A stretch of 64,000 nucleotides of DNA, taken from NCBI GenBank assembly GCA_035310125.1, contig DATGEP010000062.1, positions 1-64,000 of the forward strand, written 5' to 3'. The position numbers and the translations under genes are program-made. A model generated the notes under the pieces. It was given only the letters and a program-made list of their open reading frames with translations. It had not been told where the DNA came from and did not search any database. This document shows, piece by piece, positions 1 through 7,915 of the stretch; the first letter of the stretch is position 1; each line of letters opens with the position of its first letter. Origin of the DNA: DATGEP01 sp035310125 (GTDB taxonomy: Bacteria > Chloroflexota > Ktedonobacteria > Ktedonobacterales > JADMIN01).

Positions 1-379
1 TACTGGCCTTCATTTGCTTCCAGGCGGCGCGGCAACATCGAGTGGCCGCATCGGCAGGTCGCCGGGATGTCCAATCACACTACCTCGACCTGCCGGTTCA
101 GCCACGTCGCGCCCTTCAGCCCTATCAGTCTTATCAGCCCCTTCGACCATGTAGGGCACATCCGAAGAGGCGCACGCGGGTTGGGTCACCGAGTGCGCGG
201 AAGAATCGCGTGTACAGATCCGCACCACTTATAGCGGTCATCCCGCTGATGTCGAGCGGGATGTCAGGAATCTCGCCGCCTCTGCTCGGTTGGATGATGG
301 CGATGCCCTGACGACCCTCCGCCAAGTCAATCGTTTGAATCGGCGCGTGTCGCGTCTCATTACGTGTGCCATCATCCAT
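1..379 (-). pseudogene. Degraded ArsR-family regulator remnant
   Basis: The minus strand reads an ArsR/SmtB-like stretch (LYTRFFRALGDPTRVRLF, the usual start of the winged-helix domain). The frame then breaks at a TGA near 134. Weak further ArsR-like similarity continues in other frames (LIGLKGA, then CGHSMLPRRLEANEG) to the window edge. About 60 residues precede the HTH start, an unusual N-terminal extension. I read this as a frameshifted, edge-truncated regulator. The ArsR signature at about residues 57-74 is the only solid part; the assignment of the tail is inference. Confidence 0.45.
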
Positions 380-479
380 ATGTACACCTCATGCGCGCCT
401 CCATTCAAGCATATGCTGCCCTGAATAAATGACAACATATTAGGATATGCGGAATTGTAAGATACTAATGCGCTATGCG

Positions 480-762
480 TCAAGGGAATCCATTGCTGGA
501 CGCTGCGACGCATGCAGAACATCGCCTTGCCTGATCAATGACCCAAGCCGCATTCACCAGCCCAATATGGCTGAACGCCTGGGGGGAAGTTGCCGAGCAG
601 CTCGCCCGTAGCCGGGTCAACCTCTTCCGCGAGCAGCCCCACATCGTTGACATAGGCGACCGCATGCTCGAACGTCGCGCGGGCGCCGTCCACCTCGCTG
701 GCTAGGGCGAGCGCGTGGATCAGCCAGAAGGTGCACCAAAATCCGTGGCACATCGGCGTCAT
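480..762 (-). pseudogene. C-terminal remnant of a GH15 glucoamylase/trehalase
   Basis: The minus strand encodes the hallmark C-terminus of glycoside hydrolase family 15, split over two frames. The first part, from 762 down to about 585, reads FWCTFWLIHALALASEVDGA then DVGLLAEEVDPATGELLGNFP. The second part, from about 585 to 480, reads PQAFSHIGLVNAAWVIDQA. One frameshift near 585 joins them into a normal family sequence. The catalytic (alpha/alpha)6 barrel upstream is missing, so only about 95 of the usual 600 residues remain. No start site is visible. It is a non-functional relic next to another decayed gene. Confidence 0.65.
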
Positions 763-854
763 GGTTGTGAGGCGAACGTATCCTTACACGCACTCGCCAG
801 GAGTGCCTTTGAGCTTGCCGAAAAACGCTGTCAGCATTCCATATGGGTAGGAAT

Positions 855-890
855 TAGAGAGTCCCGCGACGTGGGCGCAGGGACTCTCTA
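855..890. repeat. 11-bp inverted repeat hairpin
   Basis: TAGAGAGTCCC (855-865) is exactly complementary to GGGACTCTCTA (880-890). The loop can add GCG/CGC pairs across a one-base bulge. Partial symmetry continues outside the arms (GTAGG versus its complement). It lies between the GH15 remnant and the end of the minus-strand membrane gene at 964. It could be a terminator for that gene or the footprint of a small mobile element. Confidence 0.5.
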
Positions 891-963
891 TTCCTCACCT
901 ACGTAAAGCATTACGCTACTGTCGCGTCAATCCTGGCGTCACTTTCCGACCTCGCTCGGTGGA

Positions 964-1503
964 TTAGGCCCGGCCAGCGTGCGCAAGGCGGCCTGGCGCG
1001 CTCGCCGGGCGGCCAAGGGTCGCGCCAGCGATCATGCCGAGCACGCCGCCGTACATCAGGTGGCCAATGAGCCACCAGCCGAAGATGCCGCTGGTAGCCG
1101 TCGCCATGGGTGTATCAACCAGTGGCAGGACGATGGCCTGATTGACAGCTAGCAGGAGCAGTCCCCAGACCATGCCCGCCACCGCGGACGCCGGAAGAGA
1201 GCGCGCGCGTGGCAGCAGCCAGCGCGCCAGCAACGTGAAGATCAGTCCAAACACGGCGGAATTCATCATGTGGAGCATCAATCCGACCACAAGCGGCGCC
1301 AGATCGAAGCCCCTCGTCATCGCCCACGACGGATGGAACGTCGCTGCAATCGCGTAGACGGGCGCCAGGAATCCCATGCCCGCGAGCGCGGTCACAATCA
1401 TCATGAACATCGCCATGACGATCCCGCCGACTAGACCGGCGATCAATCCCCACCGGATGACATCGCCCCAACTTCCTGTCGCATCGTTCGCATTGTCTCG
1501 CAT
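964..1503 (-). CDS. Hypothetical polytopic membrane protein
   Basis: 179 residues with four to five hydrophobic segments, at roughly residues 15-42, 66-92, 104-128 and 140-163. The start ATG follows an AAGGTGAG-like ribosome site. I do not recognise catalytic motifs. Conserved-looking glycines and a His-Met-Met turn (LMLHMMNSAVFG) sit in the second hydrophobic segment. The overall pattern resembles small uncharacterised multi-pass membrane proteins. It lies downstream of, and on the same strand as, the flavoprotein at 1737-3125, but a 230-bp gap with hairpins separates them, so co-transcription is doubtful. Function unknown. Confidence 0.7.
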   Translation of the reverse strand: MRDNANDATGSWGDVIRWGLIAGLVGGIVMAMFMMIVTALAGMGFLAPVYAIAATFHPSWAMTRGFDLAPLVVGLMLHMMNSAVFGLIFTLLARWLLPRARSLPASAVAGMVWGLLLLAVNQAIVLPLVDTPMATATSGIFGWWLIGHLMYGGVLGMIAGATLGRPASAPGRLAHAGRA

Positions 1504-1642
1504 GATCGCTCACCTTTCTGGTAGCTTGCCTACTCGCCTACTGTGCGTGTTCGGAGACGCCTGCGGCTACGATGGCCAGAGCCGAGTCGGTGGCTACTTC
1601 CGTTACTATGGAAGTTAGGATAATCCCGCTAGAGAGAGGCGT

Positions 1643-1690
1643 CTGTAGCGGCGCCTACAGTTCCAATTCGTGGCGCTCGTCACAGCGCCA
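1643..1690 (-). terminator. Paired hairpins, possible terminator of the flavoprotein gene
   Basis: Two short inverted repeats lie downstream of the stop of the minus-strand gene ending at 1737. They are TGGCGCT (1671-1677) with AGCGCCA (1684-1690), and CTGTAG (1643-1648) with CTACAG (1655-1660). No clear T-run follows, so termination is only likely. Confidence 0.35.
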
Positions 1691-1736
1691 GGCGTGAGTT
1701 CACACGCTGCTGCCGCATGTGTAAACCTCGACGGCC

Positions 1737-3125
1737 TCACTGGTTGGGTCCCCATCGAATGGCGCCCTGGCGCAGCAGCGATGTCGCAGCGACCTGGAGC
1801 GGATCCCAGACGCTGTTGAACGGCGGCGCATAGGCCAGGTCCAGCTGCGGCAGATCCGCGAGCGTGAGTCCGGCATAGAGGGCCGTGGCGAACACGTCGA
1901 TGCGCTTGGCGACCCCCGCTCGACCGACCGCCTGCGCCCCGATGAGCCGCCCGCTGCCCATCTCGACGACGAGCTTCACGGTTAGCGGGTGCGCATCGGG
2001 CAGGTAGCCGGCATGATCGGTGGAGTCCAGCGTCGTGGAGACGCACACGATGCCTGCCGCTTGCGCTTCCCGCTCGCTCAGGCCAGTGCGCCCAATCTCG
2101 AGGTCGAACAGGCGGGTGATCGCCGTCCCGACGATGCCGCCGAAGGCCGCGTCACCGCCTGCGGCGTTCCGCCCCGCGATGCGGCCCTGCTTGTTGGCAG
2201 TCGTGCCCAGAGGAACCCAGGCTGGCCGTCGCAGGAGGCGGTGCCAATGCTCGGCGCAGTCACCGGCCGCGAAGATCCCCGGCATGTTCGTTCGCTGATG
2301 GTCGTCCACGGCGATGGCGCCGGTCGGCCCGCACGCGATGCCGGCGGTCTGGGCGAGGACGACGTTCGGGGACACGCCGATGGCCAGCAGAACGAGGTCG
2401 GCTGGAAGCTCGCCAGTGTTGGTGTGGACATGGGCCACCCGCCCGTGCGCACCTTCACAGGCTTCGAGCACGCTGTCGCACAGGCTGAGGTCCACCCCGT
2501 GGCGCTCGAGCTCTTGGGCGAGCGGCATGGCCATGTCGAAATCCACCGACGGGAACAGGTGCTCGCCCCGCTGGATCAGCCGCACGCTGAGCCCGAGGCG
2601 CACGAGGTTCTCCGCCATCTCCAACCCGATGTACCCCCCACCTACGATCACGGCGTGCCGTGGGCGGTGTCGCCTGATGTATGTTTGCAGCGCGATGGCA
2701 TCCTCCAGCACGTCGAGCACGAAGACGCCTTCCAGGTCGAGGCCGGGCACGGCAGGCGGCACCGGCGACGCCCCTGTCGCGATCACCAGACGATCGTAAG
2801 GCTCGTCGTGGCCCATCCCGGTTGGCAGCTCGCGCACGCGCACCAGCCCTCGCGCTGGATCAATAGCGGTGACCTCGTGGCCCAGATGCACAGTAATATC
2901 CTGGGCGGCGAACTGCTCGACGGTGCGGGCGATGAGCCGGCTGGTGTCGGTGACCACGCCCCCGACCAGATAGGGCAGACCGCACTGGCTGTAGGAGGCG
3001 GCGCCGCCGCGGTCGAAGGCTACAATCGGTAGGTCCTTGTCGAACCGCCGCGCCTCGGCGGCCGCGCTCATCCCGGCAGCATCCGCCCCGATGATCATGA
3101 GCCGCTTGGTCTTTGTGTCATGCAT
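1737..3125 (-). CDS. FAD-dependent pyridine nucleotide-disulfide oxidoreductase (CoA-disulfide reductase/NADH oxidase-like)
   Basis: 462 residues from the ATG at 3125, which follows a GAGG ribosome site; an in-frame upstream extension to 3233 lacks one. The N-terminal FAD motif reads IIGADAAGMSAAAEARR. The redox-active single cysteine sits in SYSQCGLPY, as in CoA-disulfide reductases and NADH oxidases that use Cys-SSCoA or Cys-sulfenate. The NAD(P)-binding motif VIVGGGYIGLEMAENL is central, and a second FAD motif (GIFAAGDCAE) and a dimerisation domain follow. There is no C-terminal rhodanese domain. It probably reduces low-molecular-weight disulfides, persulfides or oxygen. Nearby thioredoxin-fold genes (3.9-7.2 kb) support a thiol-redox role. 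Confidence 0.85.
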   Translation of the reverse strand: MHDTKTKRLMIIGADAAGMSAAAEARRFDKDLPIVAFDRGGAASYSQCGLPYLVGGVVTDTSRLIARTVEQFAAQDITVHLGHEVTAIDPARGLVRVRELPTGMGHDEPYDRLVIATGASPVPPAVPGLDLEGVFVLDVLEDAIALQTYIRRHRPRHAVIVGGGYIGLEMAENLVRLGLSVRLIQRGEHLFPSVDFDMAMPLAQELERHGVDLSLCDSVLEACEGAHGRVAHVHTNTGELPADLVLLAIGVSPNVVLAQTAGIACGPTGAIAVDDHQRTNMPGIFAAGDCAEHWHRLLRRPAWVPLGTTANKQGRIAGRNAAGGDAAFGGIVGTAITRLFDLEIGRTGLSEREAQAAGIVCVSTTLDSTDHAGYLPDAHPLTVKLVVEMGSGRLIGAQAVGRAGVAKRIDVFATALYAGLTLADLPQLDLAYAPPFNSVWDPLQVAATSLLRQGAIRWGPNQ

Positions 3126-3916
3126 GTCGGTCCTCGTTGTCCTTTCGCGCGCTTGAATACATGCTATGGGCTGCCACCACCCCGCAGACGCCGTTGTCCG
3201 CAGGATGGTGGCGACCCATCGGCGCTTCATCAAGGCGCTGTAGGAATTGTTGGCCTCACGCAGAGCGCTGGGACACTGCGGTCGGTCGCCGTGCTCGACC
3301 TATTCTGCCCAACGGTCTGTTCAACGGTGTTCATCGTCTTTCTTCGCCTTGTCCTCTGTGCTTGCGGCAGCCGATATATGGCTGCCTGAGGTTGCTTGAG
3401 GCGCTACATACGTTGCGGTGCCGCGACTCTGGTACAACTCTATTGCCGGAAAAGGAGAAGTTCTGTGGCCTGGGCTACCCTGCACGCCGCCTATGGTGCC
3501 GTACAGTATCTGCACCCGACTGGGCAGCGATGCAATCGTACCGTAGGCATGGGCCGCGTACCGAATGACGAGGCCCATGCCTACGGTACGATTGGACCAG
3601 CGCATCTATGTCACCACGCATGTCCCAATGAGCGCTTCGGATACTATAGCGATGCTAACCGCCTCGTGTTCCATGTGTAGTCTGCGCTACAGAATGTCTG
3701 CCGAGCTGGTGGTATGTTGGGACAGGCATCGCGGTATCGCTCTCCGTCGCTCCCGGCAAGACGACTTGGCGGAATGAAGCCACAGGAGAAGCCCCAACGC
3801 TGATCAGCTTGACTGACCGATGACATCCGACTGGGGTTCATGCCATCTGAGGGGCGATGCTGGTTGGAAACGATGCTGAGGACATGATGCCGCGAGTAAG
3901 TGGGTGGGGCACAACG
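3126..3916. other. Non-coding stretch with two hairpins
   Basis: No open frame here has a ribosome site or recognisable protein content. The stretch contains a 7-bp hairpin (GGCAGCC at 3366-3372 with GGCTGCC at 3380-3386) and the long palindrome listed separately at 3533-3594. The left end must hold the promoter of the flavoprotein gene, and the right end that of the mycoredoxin gene; neither has a clear consensus. Confidence 0.5.
3533..3594. repeat. Perfect 23-bp inverted repeat with 16-nt spacer
   Basis: Bases 3533-3555 and 3572-3594 are exact reverse complements over 23 bp, separated by 3556-3571. The arms contain CCGTAGGCATGGGCC. No T-run follows on either side, and the element sits in the middle of a large non-coding gap rather than at a gene end. 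It looks more like a REP/MITE-type or recombination element than a terminator. Confidence 0.7.
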
Positions 3917-4195
3917 ATGATGGCGCGAAATCATTCGATCATGATGTACACCACACCGTGGTGTGGTGATTGCCGGCGAGCGAAACGTGTCTTCGCCGCG
4001 CTCGGCATCCCCTACGTAGAGGTGAACATCGAGCACGATCCGCAGGCAGTGGAGCTCGTGCGGCGGCTAAACGGTGGCATGCAGAGCGTGCCCACCATCC
4101 TTTTCCCTGACCGGGCCCGCTTGGTTGAGCCTTCCAACGCAACGCTCGAAGCGAAGCTGCAATCCTACACGCGCGACACGATGCGGCCGCGCTGA
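3917..4195 (+). CDS. Mycoredoxin/glutaredoxin-family protein
   Basis: About 92 residues from the ATG pair at 3917/3920; an upstream start at 3857 is possible but adds non-conserved residues. It has a thioredoxin fold with the active site PWCGDCRRAK near residue 16. The cis-Pro segment QSVPTILFPD and the pattern beta-alpha-beta (MMYTTPWC, ALGIPYVEVNIEHDP) follow. The CxDC site and lack of a glutathione-binding signature fit mycoredoxin-like proteins, which reduce mixed disulfides of mycothiol, bacillithiol or other thiols. It is the first gene of a plus-strand run of redox genes to 7.2 kb. Confidence 0.8.
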   Translation: MMARNHSIMMYTTPWCGDCRRAKRVFAALGIPYVEVNIEHDPQAVELVRRLNGGMQSVPTILFPDRARLVEPSNATLEAKLQSYTRDTMRPR

Positions 4196-4304
4196 CTGAT
4201 CGTCGGCGCCTGCCTTTTGCCGGGGTGCCAGGCGCATTCGCGCATCGCAGCTGACAAGACAATACGCGCATACAACCGGAATGGAGAACGTGGGAGGTAT
4301 ACCA

Positions 4305-4586
4305 GTGAAAGCTATGTGGAACGGCGCGGTGGTCGCCGAAAGCAACGTACCTATTGTAGTCGAGGGCAATTATTACTTCCCGCCTGAGGCCGTCAATCGC
4401 CAGTACGTCCGTGCGAGCCACACCCGCAGTCTCTGCTTCTGGAAAGGCATGGCCAGCTATTACAGCCTCGAGGTAGACGGCAAACGCAACGCAGATGCCG
4501 CGTGGTACTACCCCAGGCCGTCGCCGCTGGCACGCAAGATCGCTGGATACGTCGCCTTCTGGAAGGGCGTGGAGCTCGTCGAATGA
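4305..4586 (+). CDS. DUF427 domain protein
   Basis: 93 residues. I chose the GTG at 4305 because GGAGG lies seven bases upstream; an ATG at 4281 has no such site. The sequence matches the DUF427 pattern from end to end: KAMWNGAVVAES, VVEGNYYFPPEAV, CFWKGMASYYSLEVDGK, ADAAWYYPRPSP and VAFWKGVEL. The family is a small cytoplasmic beta-rich fold of unknown biochemical role, often found near redox or nucleotide genes. It follows the mycoredoxin gene by 109 bp and may share its transcript. Confidence 0.85.
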   Translation: MKAMWNGAVVAESNVPIVVEGNYYFPPEAVNRQYVRASHTRSLCFWKGMASYYSLEVDGKRNADAAWYYPRPSPLARKIAGYVAFWKGVELVE

Positions 4587-4671
4587 GTACATGTGTGTCA
4601 TGTGTGTCATGAACGTAGAGCGTTACGTCACGATGCGTTGGGATATGATGTGTTGGGAAGAGAGTCGCGCG

Positions 4672-4917
4672 ATGCACCTGGAGATCTATGTCGCCAATCA
4701 CTGTGAGAACTGCCAGGAGGCGCTGCGCCTGGCCGAACTGGCACGGGATGTGCCCGGTACAGAGGTGCGCGTGATCAATCTCGACACGACCAGCGACCCG
4801 GTGCCGGCACGCGTTGTAGCCGTCCCGACGTATCTGTTGGATGGCCGAGTCGTGTCGCTGGGCAATCCCAACCGTGACGATCTGCTCCGCGTGCTGAGAC
4901 AGCGGACGGGCAAGTAG
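4672..4917 (+). CDS. Small thioredoxin-fold protein with CxxC
   Basis: 81 residues from the ATG at 4672, with GGAAGAGAG upstream; in-frame ATGs further upstream are not conserved-looking. It starts with a beta strand, LEIYVANHCENCQEALRLA, giving a CENC redox site at residues 10-13. The cis-Pro loop is VVAVPTYLLDGR, and a final helix carries DDLLRVLRQR. This matches minimal thioredoxin/glutaredoxin-like folds (NrdH or TlpA-like) without giving a precise family. It stops 30 bp before the Crp/Fnr gene, so the two are probably co-transcribed. Confidence 0.7.
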   Translation: MHLEIYVANHCENCQEALRLAELARDVPGTEVRVINLDTTSDPVPARVVAVPTYLLDGRVVSLGNPNRDDLLRVLRQRTGK

Positions 4918-4947
4918 GCCACGATGACGTCACGAGGAGATCAGCAT

Positions 4948-5697
4948 ATGAACAAGCACGGCTTGCTGGATCGCGCCCGCAGCGCTGTGTCACTCTCGTC
5001 GCTGCGGCCTCAACAACCTCAAGGTAGCTCTGCACTCACTAAACGGGACTATCTGCTGACGATGGATGTCTTCCGTGATCTGCCGCCCGAACAGATCACG
5101 ATGATCGAGCATGCGACTATCATGCGCACGATCCCCAAGGGACAGGTCATCTACTCCCAGGAGGACCGGGCGGAGGCGCTGTTTCTGCTCAAGCGCGGGC
5201 GGGTGAGCATCTATCGGCTCACTCCCAGTGGTAAGCGCCTGGAGCTGGCGAGCATCGGACCAAAGGCGTTCTTTGGTGAGATGCCGCTGCTGGGCGAATC
5301 GCTGCGCCACGCCTTCGCAGAGGCGGCTGACGAGTCGCTCCTCTGTGTGATGAGCCGGGCGGATGTCGAACGTCTGATCCGCGAGCAGCCACAGGTCGCC
5401 CTGCGTATGATCGAGGTGCTGGGCAAGCGGATGGCCGCCGCCGAGGCGCGCCTGGAGGAGCTGGCTTATCGCAGTGCGCCGGCGCGGATCGCCGCTGTGG
5501 TGCTGCGTCTGACCGAGGGCCGTGCGGGCGCCGAGGTTGAGGTCACCCATCAGGAGATCGGCGACATGATCGGCGCGCTGCGCGAGACCGTCACGAAGAT
5601 CCTCGACGAGTTCCAAGCGGACGGGCTGGTGGAGTTGCGTCGGGGGCATGTGCTGCTGCGCGATGCGGAGCGCCTACGTTGCCGGCTCGAGGAGTAG
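4948..5697 (+). CDS. Crp/Fnr-family transcriptional regulator
   Basis: 249 residues from the ATG at 4948 (GAGGAG upstream). A cyclic-nucleotide-binding beta-roll spans about residues 38-155 (VFRDLPPEQITMIE, then GRVSIYRLTPSGKRLELASIGPKAFFGE). It is followed by the long dimer helix (RMIEVLGKRMAAAEARLEEL) and a C-terminal winged helix (VTHQEIGDMIGALRETVTKILDEF). No N-terminal Fnr cysteine cluster is present, so direct Fe-S oxygen sensing is unlikely. Its place between redox genes suggests it controls them in response to stress or redox state, which is inference. Confidence 0.9.
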   Translation: MNKHGLLDRARSAVSLSSLRPQQPQGSSALTKRDYLLTMDVFRDLPPEQITMIEHATIMRTIPKGQVIYSQEDRAEALFLLKRGRVSIYRLTPSGKRLELASIGPKAFFGEMPLLGESLRHAFAEAADESLLCVMSRADVERLIREQPQVALRMIEVLGKRMAAAEARLEELAYRSAPARIAAVVLRLTEGRAGAEVEVTHQEIGDMIGALRETVTKILDEFQADGLVELRRGHVLLRDAERLRCRLEE

Positions 5698-5849
5698 TCG
5701 AGCACTCAGATCCCACTCTCTTGCCGCTGATACCTCTCACTAGCTGCCTACTACCGCCTGCTGGTATCGCGCCGCAGGTTGGTGCGGTGTTGCATGGCGT
5801 AGCGTGGTGTCTGGAATGAAGTACGTGTACGCTCGAATGGAGAGACAAG

Positions 5850-6446
5850 ATGTTTGGTCGAGCTCGTCAGGCCGACAGGGACTATATACGCACCATCAAT
5901 GATCAGCGGCGAGCAAAGGATCGTTTCTTCGCCGCCTCACCAGAGTCACCCATTCCATTTGAGCATCGCCACGGGCATCCTGGGTATCCTGGGCACATTG
6001 CGGGCCTGAGCTACTATCCGCCCGACCCGGCGTTCCGTGTTGAAGCGGAGGTCGTGCCATTTGCCCACCCCGAGATCGTGCAGATAGGAACCTCCACCGG
6101 GGAGATCCGCCCACAGGCGCGTTCCGCTGAGCTGCGCTTCCGTATTGGTGGCCGGGATGTACGTCTTTTCGGTTTCGCTGATCCCCAGGAGCACCACGCG
6201 CACGAGCTCTTTGTGCCGTTCCGCGATGCCACCTCTGGACGCGAGACGTATGGCGCCGGCCGCTATCTTGAGGTCGAACCGTACCAGCAGGCGGATGGAA
6301 CCTACACGGCGACGCTCGACTTCAACCTGGCCTACAACCCCTATTGCGCGTATAGTCCCAACTATAGCTGCCCGATTCCACCAAAGGAGAACACGTTGCC
6401 CGCCTCCATTACGGCAGGCGAGCGCAGCTACACCGAGGGCCACTAA
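5850..6446 (+). CDS. DUF1684 domain protein
   Basis: 198 residues; the ATG is preceded by GGAGAGACAAG. The C-terminal half carries the DUF1684 signature: FVPFRDATSGRETYGAGRYL, then LDFNLAYNPYCAYSPNYSCP, PPKENTLPASI and AGER. The N-terminal half (DYIRTINDQRRAKDRFFAASPESPIPFEHR) also fits the family. No signal peptide is seen, so it should be cytoplasmic. Biochemical function is unknown. It lies 95 bp upstream of the peroxiredoxin-like gene. Confidence 0.85.
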   Translation: MFGRARQADRDYIRTINDQRRAKDRFFAASPESPIPFEHRHGHPGYPGHIAGLSYYPPDPAFRVEAEVVPFAHPEIVQIGTSTGEIRPQARSAELRFRIGGRDVRLFGFADPQEHHAHELFVPFRDATSGRETYGAGRYLEVEPYQQADGTYTATLDFNLAYNPYCAYSPNYSCPIPPKENTLPASITAGERSYTEGH

Positions 6447-6541
6447 GTCACCTGGCCACGCGGCCGCCTGGCGCGGCACGAGGGACAAGATAGGTCGGAA
6501 TCACAAGCCGGAGCAGACGGAACAGAGGGAGTAGACAACCC

Positions 6542-7156
6542 GTGCCACTGCGATTCCCGCGAGCGGGCGAGCCCGCCCCAGACTTCACGCTGCCAGCCAC
6601 CGACGGCGCGGAAGTGCAGCTCGGCATCTATCCCAAGCCAGTCGCGCTCGTCTTCTTACGGCACCTGGCGTGACTGTACTGCAACGAGCATCTGGTGCAG
6701 TTGCACCAGCCGACCTTCCTGCGTGAGCTGGCGGCACTCGACGCGCAATTGCTCGTGCTGTCGTTCGCCGAGATGGAGCGGCTGCGCCACTGGGTGCCGT
6801 ACTTCCGACGCCGGTTCCTCGAACCGGCCTATGCGCAGCACGGCCTGACTCCGCCTGGCTTCCCGGCCGATACGTTCGAGCGGACGCGCTTCCTGGCGGA
6901 CCCGTCGCGCGCGGTCTACCATGCCTACGGATTGGGGCGCAACGTGGTGTGGCGCGTCTATGGTCCGGGCATTCTCTGGCAATACCTCAAGTGGGGACTC
7001 CAGGGCAAGCCCATCGGCGTTCGCGATGACACGCTCCAGCGCGGCGGCAACTTCGTTGTCGGGCGCGACGGCCGGCTGACGCTGGCTCACACTGGTCGCG
7101 ATCAGGCCGACCGGCCATCTCCTGCAACCATCCTGGCGGCGCTACGCCAGGAGTAG
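6542..7156 (+). CDS. Peroxiredoxin-like (AhpC-TSA_2) protein with in-frame TGA: candidate UxxC selenoprotein
   Basis: 204 codons from the GTG at 6542 (GAGGGAG upstream) to the TAG at 7154-7156, interrupted only by TGA at 6671-6673 (codon 44). The reading is ALVFLRHLA-[TGA]-LYCNEHLVQL. Family members have FLRHxxCxxC here, so the TGA replaces the first redox Cys and leaves UxxC. The downstream part is intact and family-typical: GLGRNVVWRVYGPG, then GGNFVVGRDGRLTLAHTGRDQADRPS. A 7-bp hairpin (6692-6709) lies 18 nt after the TGA. Sec incorporation is inference; a nonsense mutation is the alternative. If it is not decoded, a GTG at 6695 could start a protein without the active site. Predicted thiol/selenol peroxidase or oxidoreductase. 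Confidence 0.75.
6692..6709 (+). promoter_or_regulatory. Candidate bacterial SECIS hairpin
   Basis: CTGGTGC-AGTT-GCACCAG forms a perfect 7-bp stem with a 4-nt loop. The loop starts 25 nt after the TGA, and its second base is G. Bacterial SECIS elements lie inside the coding region just after UGA, with an apical loop about 16-37 nt away and a G in the first two loop positions. This hairpin meets those published criteria. SelB binding is not shown. Confidence 0.65.
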
Positions 7157-7182
7157 CGCTCATTACTCCCAATCCCATCACG

Positions 7183-7560
7183 TTGCGTCCGACCGGATCG
7201 TCGGCTCAGCCCTCCAAACCCTATACGCCCGCTGCTTCCGCGCCTGGCTGTTCGCTCAGCTATGACAGCGAGAATCCCCCGCCGGGCGCCACCGTCGAGT
7301 TCAAGACCAATTGGAGCAAACACTGCATCCCCTACAGCGACATCATCTCCGGTGGGCCCGTCAAAGATCAGATTGCGTGTATTGATGCGCCCAAGTTCAT
7401 CAGTGTGTCTGCGGCGGACGCCTGGCTCAAACCCGTCGAGCCGGTCATTGTCGTCCAGATTGGCAGCGACGCGCGAGCCTATCCCATCCAGATCGTCATC
7501 TGGCATGAGGTCGTCAGTGACACCGTCGGCGGCGTACCCGTCGTGGAGGAGAAGAAATAG
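7183..7560 (+). pseudogene. Truncated DUF3179 protein
   Basis: The frame encodes the N-terminal part of a DUF3179 protein: HCIPYSDIISGGPVKDQI, DAPKFISVSAADAWL, EPVIVVQIGSDARAYPIQIV and WHEVVSDTVGGVPVV. It then ends at a TAG just before the family's CPLCNTA cysteine motif. The following 150 bp does not restore the domain in any frame. The N-terminus has no secretion signal and starts at a TTG. Full members have about 300-400 residues, so roughly the first third remains. I read it as a decayed gene next to the Sec candidate. Confidence 0.65.
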
Positions 7561-7915
7561 TCGAGTTGAGGGTGCTGGGACCGCTCTGGGCGTCGCACAC
7601 CTCGTGTCGCCAACATCGCTAGCGTGCGTCTGCTCGGTGCGTGCGCTACGGTCAATATGCTGGGGACTCTCGCCAGCCCGATCGCCATGGTCTTTACGAG
7701 AAAGCATGGCCTGAGGTGGTGCCTAAATTGCTACATATTGCGGTATCATGGTCTACTAACATGGTTTACTATGTCTATTCGAGCGCATCAGCCGGTATCA
7801 GCCGCGAGCATGGGTTGTCCTGAATTCGCGGCTGTGCGGTGACGATGCCGCAGACAGATTTACCACACGGGCCACCGGCCGTGCCAGCGTGTGCGCGATG
7901 GCGGGAGCGCAGGTA
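7561..7915. other. Non-coding gap before the histidine kinase
   Basis: Short open frames overlap here on both strands without ribosome sites or recognisable protein content. The stretch must contain the kinase promoter, but I see no convincing -35/-10 pair or hairpin. Confidence 0.4.

Noticed and set aside
1989..3032. 347-codon open frame on the plus strand
   Set aside because: It is antisense to the flavoprotein gene, whose FAD and NAD motifs are intact.
7183..7560. Selenocysteine readthrough in the DUF3179 gene
   Set aside because: The stop is TAG, not TGA. It does not align with a Cys, and no family sequence continues after it.
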